64,000 nucleotides of DNA, taken from contig KV748181.1 in assembly GCA_001692895.1 (NCBI GenBank), forward strand, positions 3,105,640-3,169,639. The letters are read 5' to 3'. A program made the translations under genes and the position numbers. Shown here piece after piece: positions 57,958 through 64,000 of the stretch (position 1 is its first letter; each line of letters begins with the position of its first letter). The notes under the pieces are model-generated. The model did no database searches. It was given only the letters and a program-made list of their open reading frames with translations, and was not told the origin of the DNA. The stretch is from Cenococcum geophilum 1.58. Its lineage: Eukaryota > Ascomycota > Dothideomycetes > Gloniales > Gloniaceae.

Positions 57958-58737
57958 TAAGCCTAGTTAGGAAATTAGTACACGGCTAGTAGATTATTAG
58001 GGACATCGCTAATTAACAATTTAGAGCCTCTGTGAGAGGCTTCCTACTTATCTTAATTAATTGCTTAATACTTAAATTTTAAATTTTAAATTTTATTATT
58101 ATTTTTATATAAATACTGCAGTTGTAGGAAATATTATAACTATTATAGTAAAAAGATATATTATAAATTTTAAAAATAATATTACTAATATTGCTAATAG
58201 GGCTTAGGGCTAGCGTAAAGAAGTATATATAAGCAGATTAGCGGATCTAGCTAAAATTGTAACGATCGCCCACCGAGCCAAATGAACGCAACTAGCTAAA
58301 AAGGTACAGTGTTAAACCGAATGGTTTAATAGCTCAGTAACTAATATATATACGTTCGTTGCCCCTTATTATTACCTAATAAAAATGACCCTAGGCTAGC
58401 CCCGGGCTACATCAGCATTTTATTAGGGTGCTAAGATCCTAAAGGCCTCCTACCAGGATTATAATTTTCCTAATTGTCCTAGTCGTCCTAATAGGCTCCT
58501 AATAGGCTCCTGTTAGGAGCTACTAGGATCTTAATCGTCCTAATTGTCCTAATAGGCTCCTACTAGGATCTTTAATTTTCCTAATTGTCCTGTTAGGCTC
58601 CTAATAGGAAACTAGTATTTCTTAATCGTCTTAATAGGCTCCTAATATGAAACTAGTATTTCCTAACCATCCTATTAAGTTCCTGGCAGGATACCCCCCT
58701 AAAGCAATACCCTATACACACCCCTTAAGCTATACTA

Positions 58738-59275
58738 CTAAGGCTTTATATAAGGCTCTACATAAAGCTCTATATAAAGCTCTATATAAAGCTCTACATA
58801 AAGCTTTACACGAAGCTCTGTATAAAGCTCTATAGAAGCTCTACACAAAGCTCTATAGAAGCTTTATATAAAGCTCTATAGAAGCTCTATACAAAGCTCT
58901 ATATAAAGCTCTAAATAAAGCTCTGCATAAAGCTTTGCATAAAGCTCTATACGAGACTCTATATAAAGCTCTATGTATAAAGGCTCTATATAAGCTTCTG
59001 CATAAAGCTCTATATAAAGCTCTATATAAAGCTCTATATAAAGCTCTATATAAAGCTCTATATAAAGCTCTATACGAAGCTCTATACAAAGCTCTATACA
59101 AAGCTCTATATAAAGCTTTATATAAAGCTCTATACGAAGCTCTATACAAAGCTCTATACGAAGCTCTATATAAAGCTCTATACAAAGCTCTATATAAAGC
59201 TTTACGTATAAAGGCTCTACATAAGGCTTTACGCGAAGCTCTGTGTACAGAGGCTCTATATAAAGCTCCGCATAA
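58738..59275 (+). repeat. 12-bp minisatellite (AAGCTCTATATA)n
   Basis: About 45 tandem units of AAGCTCTATATA with C/T and A/G variants (CTACATAA, CTATACGA, CTTTACGC). The 12-base period is a multiple of three, so both strands stay open by chance and give meaningless LYKA/LYRA repeats. Confidence 0.93.
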
Positions 59276-59727
59276 CATATATTACTATTAGGTCCCTGCT
59301 ATATTTCCGATAGCCTATATATACCTCTACTAAGTTACCCCTTAGTAGCTACCTTATTTTTTACCCTTCCTTACATCCTTCTTACCTTAGGAGGCACTAG
59401 AACGGCAGCTAGTAGAGGACCGTCGCTAGAACTAGACGACCGTCGCTAGAACCAGACGGCCGTTGCTAGAATAAGATGACCGTCCTAGAGCCAGACGACT
59501 GTTTAAACGACTAGCCAGCAAACACTATAAACGATTTAATTAATCGATCGAATTGAACCAGAGCTTTAATATCGGCCCGTTACCGAATCGAATTAAGGCC
59601 TCCTAGGGAGGCACCCTAAACGACTACCGTTCGAATGTACAGCCAGCGAACGGCCATAGAGAACGATTCGAATCAATCAGAGCCTTCGATCAGGCCGACT
59701 CCTCCCCTAAATTGAACCAAACACTAA

Positions 59728-59841
59728 CGCAGGCAGGCAGGCAGGCAGGCAGGTAGGTAGGTAGGTAGGTAGGTAGGTAGGCAGATAGGTAGGTAGGTAG
59801 GCAGATAGGTAGGTAGGTAGGCAGGTAGGTAGGCAGGTAGG
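59728..59841 (+). repeat. (GGCA)n/(GGTA)n microsatellite
   Basis: GGCAGGCAGGCAGG passing into GGTAGGTAGGTAGG with GATA interruptions. Confidence 0.92.
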
Positions 59842-60223
59842 AGAGGACCGTCGCCAGAACTAGAGACCGTCGCCAGAACCAGACGACCGTCGCCAAAGCC
59901 AGACGATAATCGTTTAAACGACCAGCCGGCGAACACCACGATTAATTCAATCGATCGATCGAATCGAACCAGAGCCTTAATATTATCCCATTACCGAATC
60001 AAATCAAATCAAGGCCTCTTAGGGAGGCACCCCAGACGACCACAGTTTAAACATATAGTCAGCGAACGTCCATAAAGAATAATTCAAATCAATACAATCA
60101 ACCGCAATCGAATTAATACGATCAATTGACCAATTAAATTAAGCAGAGCCTTCGATCGGGCCGACCTCTCCCCCGAATTACAGATACAGACAGGTAGGCA
60201 TAGACAAGTAGGCGGACAGGATC

Positions 60224-60307
60224 CGGACAGTATTCTCGCTTGCAGATCAACCCGGAATTTTCTGTGGCTTGGCGCCCACCAAAAATAAAATCAAATTCGA
60301 CCAATTT
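60224..60307 (+). repeat. Left terminal inverted repeat of the Tc1-like element
   Basis: CGGACAGTATTCTCGCTTGC ... GACCAATTT. Reverse complement of 61695-61805 apart from one gap after GGACAGTA and a few substitutions. Confidence 0.85.
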
Positions 60308-60319
60308 ACAGCTTACCGC

Positions 60320-61578
60320 CTAGAATAAGCCACCATGCCTATATTACGCTCTAATAAAGTATCGCAGAACTTAAATAAGCTTAAATCTTAAATATCTAAA
60401 AGTCAGAATAACGGCAAAGCGTCAGTACAGAAGGTGGTAAAGCCTTTGGCGGATCAGCCCCCCCCAGCAGCCCACTAGATATTACCTCTTATAATACTAC
60501 CAAACGGCCCCCTATAGGCTTTGCCTACACTTCGTTATTTGTACGAACACCTGCCTGCCGAAAGAGTGCCCGCCAATCAACTCNATGGCCAAACTCCCTT
60601 ACTNATGCAAATAAGAAGGCTTCAAACTTCTCCGTATATCGATCCTCTCCATATATAGGCGATATAGAGGCATNGCGGCGTTGCCACTGCTTTAACAAGT
60701 GGAAAGACGGCTCAATTGGATTATAATCGGGTGAGTAGGGGGGGAGGTATAGAAGAAGGACTTTAAACTCATTACAAGCTTCAAGGACGCCCTAAGTATA
60801 ATTNGGTAAAGCTCTATAGAGACTAAATTATGCTTACCGCGACGTGGTGCGTACGGCAGTTATCCATTACTATAACTGATCGGGGCCCTGGAAAAGGTGT
60901 ACACTGAGGAAGAANTACCTCCCTAAGCCACCGTAGGAAGATNTCGCCGGTAACTGAGCCTTGAACAATAAGCGTCCCATTTAGGTAGCCCGTGATAGTA
61001 AGCGCTGGTAGTATACTCCAGCGGGTGCTGCGCCTGAGTAGCTGTACGTCGATTGCTAGTAGGCCTCTTGGTGCAAAGCCGTACTTCCTCAATAAGGTCC
61101 TTTCGTTTGCGGCGCTTTCGTCTACATATACCAGCTGGTCCTCAGTAAAAGCTGCTATATCAAGATAGTACTGTAAGCGCTTTCCTTCGTCGCGCTAGCT
61201 AGCAACTCGCTGAGTAACCTTTCGGGTAAACTCCCTACGCTTAATTGTACGACAGACAGTTAATTCTGATATCCATATATTGTGATTCATAAGGATCCAG
61301 TGTCGTATTTCATCAAGATAGTAGGTAGGCGCCCGCATAAGTAGCTCAACAATGTCATCCTCTATAGTAGGTGTAATTAATCAACGCCTGCCAATTGGCG
61401 GAAGCTCCGCGTGTAAAATCGGATACGCAGCTCCGTGCTCTTTTAGGTTCTTGCAAATCAAATACACCGTAGTTCTGGCTACTTCTGGGTGCCTAGTAAC
61501 GATATTTTTAGGTGATATATAGCCAAAGTAGTCGCTCTCGATACTTTGGACAATATGGGCGGGAGCACGTGGGTACAT
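60320..61578 (-). pseudogene. Tc1/mariner-like transposase, decayed
   Basis: From MYPRAPAHIVQSIESDYFGY at 61578, an N-terminal helix-turn-helix region (TRHPEVARTTVYLICKNLKE) leads to PPIGRR, a TAA, then ITPTIEDDIVELLMRAPTYY and LDEIRHWIL, typical of the fungal Tc1-like group with a DDE_3 domain. The catalytic part is open again at 60823-61092: GLLAIDVQLLRRSTRWSILP, ALTITGYLNGTLIVQGSVTG and SVIVMDNCRTHH (second Asp of the triad in VMDN). At least one frameshift, several stops and ambiguous bases separate the parts. Confidence 0.75.
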
Positions 61579-61694
61579 AACGGCGGCGGTAAGGAACGGT
61601 AAAATTAGGCTCTCAACACTATATAATTAGTGAATACTACCTAACTAGGCAGTATTCGGGCTTACCAAAGGCTTCGTTGCTGCTATATAGGTGG

Positions 61695-61805
61695 TAAGCT
61701 TCAAATTGGTCGAATTCGATTTTATTTTTGGTGGGCGCCAAGCCACAGAAAAATCCGGGTTGATCTGCAAGCGAGAATAACTCTTGGCAGTAACTTTACT
61801 GTCCG
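61695..61805 (-). repeat. Right terminal inverted repeat of the Tc1-like element
   Basis: AAATTGGTCGAATTCGATTT ... CTTTACTGTCCG. Longer than the left copy by about 18 bp (TAACTCTTGGCAGTAACTT region). Confidence 0.85.
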
Positions 61806-62075
61806 AATCTTTTCCAAATTAGGCGGAAATTTGGGCGGTGAGGCAGCCAAGACACTACTTAAGCACCTATTTTACTAGTAAAAGCCATATAAATGCAATG
61901 TTCACCTAATACCCCGGCACCTCCCGCGAGCCGCTGCACGATTAAATAAAAACACGAATTTTATTAACGCTAAAATCAACGTCGCGTTAACGCCAACGTT
62001 GATCAACCCTCCCCATAAATATACAGCTATGGCGCCCTAGGCTCTGCACTAAGTAGAACTAGATTCTTATTTAAA
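61806..62075. other. Spacer between Tc1-like and MULE-like elements
   Basis: AT-rich DNA with TTAACGCTAAAATCAACGTC, then GCGTTAACGCCAACGTTGAT, a possible partly inverted arrangement near 61970-62005. No gene seen. Confidence 0.4.
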
Positions 62076-64000
62076 ATGGATACTTCTACTACCACCACAC
62101 CTTAAGCAAACCAACCAGTCGAATGAAAGGCCTACGAGAAGCTAAGAAACGAAGATGCGATTACGGCAATGCAGGCAGCTATTTAATCAATCCCTTCTAA
62201 ACACTTGCTTAAACCGGAAGCTAGTAAGCACTATAATACTCGCGACTTAGCAATATAGCGCTTTAACAACTACGCGTTCTCCTAAGGCCGTAAGCTTTAT
62301 ATAAGTGGTGGTCGGGTTATATAGCGAGTCTATATAAGATACAGAGCTTATGGTAAAGAGACTTATAATAATCGGAAGCTTATAGAGGAGGACCGCTAGT
62401 AAAAGGACGAGGGAGGTAGATATCTTGGGTGGCCAAATAGGAAGATTTTAAAGAAGAGCTGTCCCTATTAAGTTTCCGCTTACAAGAATGTAGTTAATAG
62501 AGCTATTACCTGGCTTGTAAAGATTAATAATGGTATATATACCTACGCGGCTATACCGAATCCTCTCGCTCTCCTAAAGTATAAGAACCGTTGGCCGGAT
62601 TATACAGTAAGTGTAGCAGAGGCTCTTAAATACTAAGCTGCCAATATATCTGCAGGAGAGATACGGCGACTTCTATCCTCTAATAAGTTGCCACCAATTA
62701 GTAGTTGTGACTACTGGAATATAGGAGGATAGGTTCGTTAAGGTATATAGAAGGCAGGTATAATAAAGCAGGAGTAATTTAAGGAGCTGCGTTTGGCTTT
62801 CCAACAAGCCGGCTTCTATATACGCTCGCGCATCTATATTAAAGTTAATTCTAAATTAGGTAAGCTTATTACCTAAAGAGCCTCCGTCAGCTCCTCTCCT
62901 AATAGCACAGACAGTGCGGCATTTTCTAGAATAGCTAAGCTACTAATTAGTACTATGGGCCCACCAAATACGATAGTTTAATTAAATGGCTGTATGGCTT
63001 GGAGTGCCTGAATATTAAAGCGTTTGGGATATTAATTTGCTTTCCTACTACTGACTAAATACTAACTTGCTATTCCCCCTAGGTAACTGTACCTCTTAAG
63101 TCCTCGTCCAAATCACCTTCTTAACTCCACAGCAGATTGCTTTCGTATATTGATTTGCTTCTGGCTTCTATATCTACACTAATGCAACATTTTTAATAAA
63201 CTAGCTCCGCATGCCGCTATTAACCGTAATAACTACAACGAATACTGGTAAGATAGTTCTAATTATATACTTACTTGTCTTATCTAAGGCCGAGTAGGTA
63301 TTTAAAGAGATGCACGACTTTATGAACGAGTTTATGTTTTACGATATACCCGGCCTAAACGTCTATATTGGTAATCAGGGAGCTGGCTTTGTATTAGCTA
63401 TAGAGAAGCTTACGGAGGAGGACATCCAAATGCAACTCTATAAGTGGTATATTGCTGAAAATATTAAGACCATATTGGTTAATAGTGGTGGTTATACTAA
63501 GGAGAAGCGGAAGCCTTTAGAAGAGTTAATATAGAAGTACATTAAGTTAGAGAATCCTGTTAAACTTAAAGCCAATTATGCTGTATTTATATATTAACTT
63601 AACTAGCCGGAGGCTCTTAAAGTTAAAGAACACTAGTGCCTAAAGGAAGCCTACTTTAACAGAGCATATACGCGCCGCTACCATAATCTTGGTGCCAATA
63701 CCTTACAGTAAGGGGAGTTAATTCACCTAAGGATAAAAGCAAGGCTGCATAAAGAGCTTAGATTATCAGAAGTCGCCACCTGGATTAAGTCAGTAATTAA
63801 TAAGAAGTTTAAAGAGTACGAGATGCTAAAGTATAAGGATCGTAGGGAGTCTTTCCGGCTTTAAGATACCTACGTATTTTGGTTACTATAGGGCTAGGTA
63901 ACCAACGAGGCTATTAGGCTTATATAAGACGAATGGGAAGTCGTTAAATCTAACTATAGGCGATTTAGCTAACTTAATAAGGACTACTAAAGGTATGGAC
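62076..64000 (+). pseudogene. MULE-like transposase, RIP-decayed and partial
   Basis: Frames with TAA/TAG interruptions. An N-terminal helix-turn-helix-like region lies at about 62100-62400, then NISAGEIRRLLSSNKLPPIS near 62645. The best block is open at 63310-63534: FMFYDIPGLNVYIGNQGAGF, VLAIEKLTEEDIQMQLYKWY and IAENIKTILVNSGGYTKEKR. QLYKWYIAENIK corresponds to the QLCxWHxxENI block of fungal MULE transposases, with Cys and His each turned to Tyr by RIP. After it come KYIKLENP, LKEAYFNRAYTRRYHNLGAN and RIKARLHKELRLSEVATWIK. The frame runs off the right edge. The MULE call rests on these motifs. Confidence 0.68.

Larger units (their letters stand above)
56984..60223. other. Degenerate repeat-rich region related to the LARD interior
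   Basis: No coding gene. Blocks at about 57590-57740, 59400-59610 and 59840-60035 share GACCGTCGCTARAAC units, then CGACTAGCCAGCAAACACTA, ATTTAATTAATCGATCGAAT and AGAGCYTTAATATCGGCCC. AGAGCCTTCGATCRGGCCGA occurs at about 59680 and 60145. The stretch 57960-58060 resembles LARD bases 29735-29830 (TTAGGAAATTAGTAYACGG, then GCCTCTGYGAGAG). The region is probably one or more decayed LARD-like insertions. A tandem AATAGGCTCCTAATAGGA-type tract lies at 58430-58660. Confidence 0.6.
60224..61805 (-). mobile_element. Tc1/mariner-like DNA transposon with long terminal inverted repeats
   Basis: About 1.58 kb. The ends are inverted copies of a repeat of about 85-100 bp containing ATTCTCGCTTGCAGATCAAC, then TTTCTGTGGCTTGGCGCCCA and CCAAAAATAAAATC (left 60224-60307, right 61695-61805). 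The transposase lies on the minus strand between them. The left repeat lacks about 18 bp present in the right one. Flanking TA duplications could not be confirmed. Several n bases are present. Confidence 0.82.

Noticed and set aside
58853..59278. 141- and 118-codon opposing frames of LYKA/LYRA repeats
   Set aside because: Produced by a 12-bp minisatellite; no gene-like composition.

Overview
This window looks like a chromosome segment of a filamentous ascomycete (Pezizomycotina). The evidence is short GT-AG introns with CTAAC/CTAAT-like branch sites, typical ascomycete housekeeping genes, and long AT-rich tracts of decayed transposons. In those tracts almost every nonsense codon is TAA or TAG where a Gln or Trp codon is expected (CpA to TpA on either strand), the signature of repeat-induced point mutation (RIP). 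I cannot name the species.

Layout. (1) 1-2400: RIP-decayed transposons. The 3' end of a chromodomain Ty3/gypsy element (gypsy A) has inserted into a pogo/Tc5-type transposase. (2) 2400-17590: a GC-balanced gene island holding RPL11 (-), the SmB splicing protein (+), MPC1 (+), PEX1 (-), MCM7 (+) and a kinase-fold protein (-). RPL11/SmB and PEX1/MCM7 are divergent pairs on roughly 280-300 bp shared promoters. The exon models of the five spliced genes all sum to whole codons. (3) 17591-56983: one piggyBac-family transposase gene stretched over about 39 kb by nested insertions. It is broken first by a non-autonomous LTR element (18363-22303), then by a Ty1/copia element (23468-50929), then by gypsy D (50974-56936). 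The copia element is itself broken by three more insertions: a large gag-only LTR element ('LARD', 25061-31553), gypsy B (32628-39344) and gypsy C (42177-50144). Gypsy B carries two further small insertions. Each break closes at a target-site duplication, and the host reading frame resumes on the far side. (4) 56984-64000: repeat-rich degenerate DNA with micro- and minisatellites and LARD-like modules, a 1.6 kb Tc1/mariner-like element with long terminal inverted repeats, and a RIP-decayed MULE-like transposase running off the window.

The genes cover ordinary functions: translation, splicing, mitochondrial pyruvate import, peroxisomal AAA ATPase and replicative helicase. The most unusual points are the multi-level transposon nest, a triplicated 3' splice site in PEX1, short CCAAT-flanked palindromes shared by unrelated LTR elements, and an antisense Cys-rich ORF conserved in two gypsy copies. 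All similarity statements come from reading the sequence; no database search was possible.
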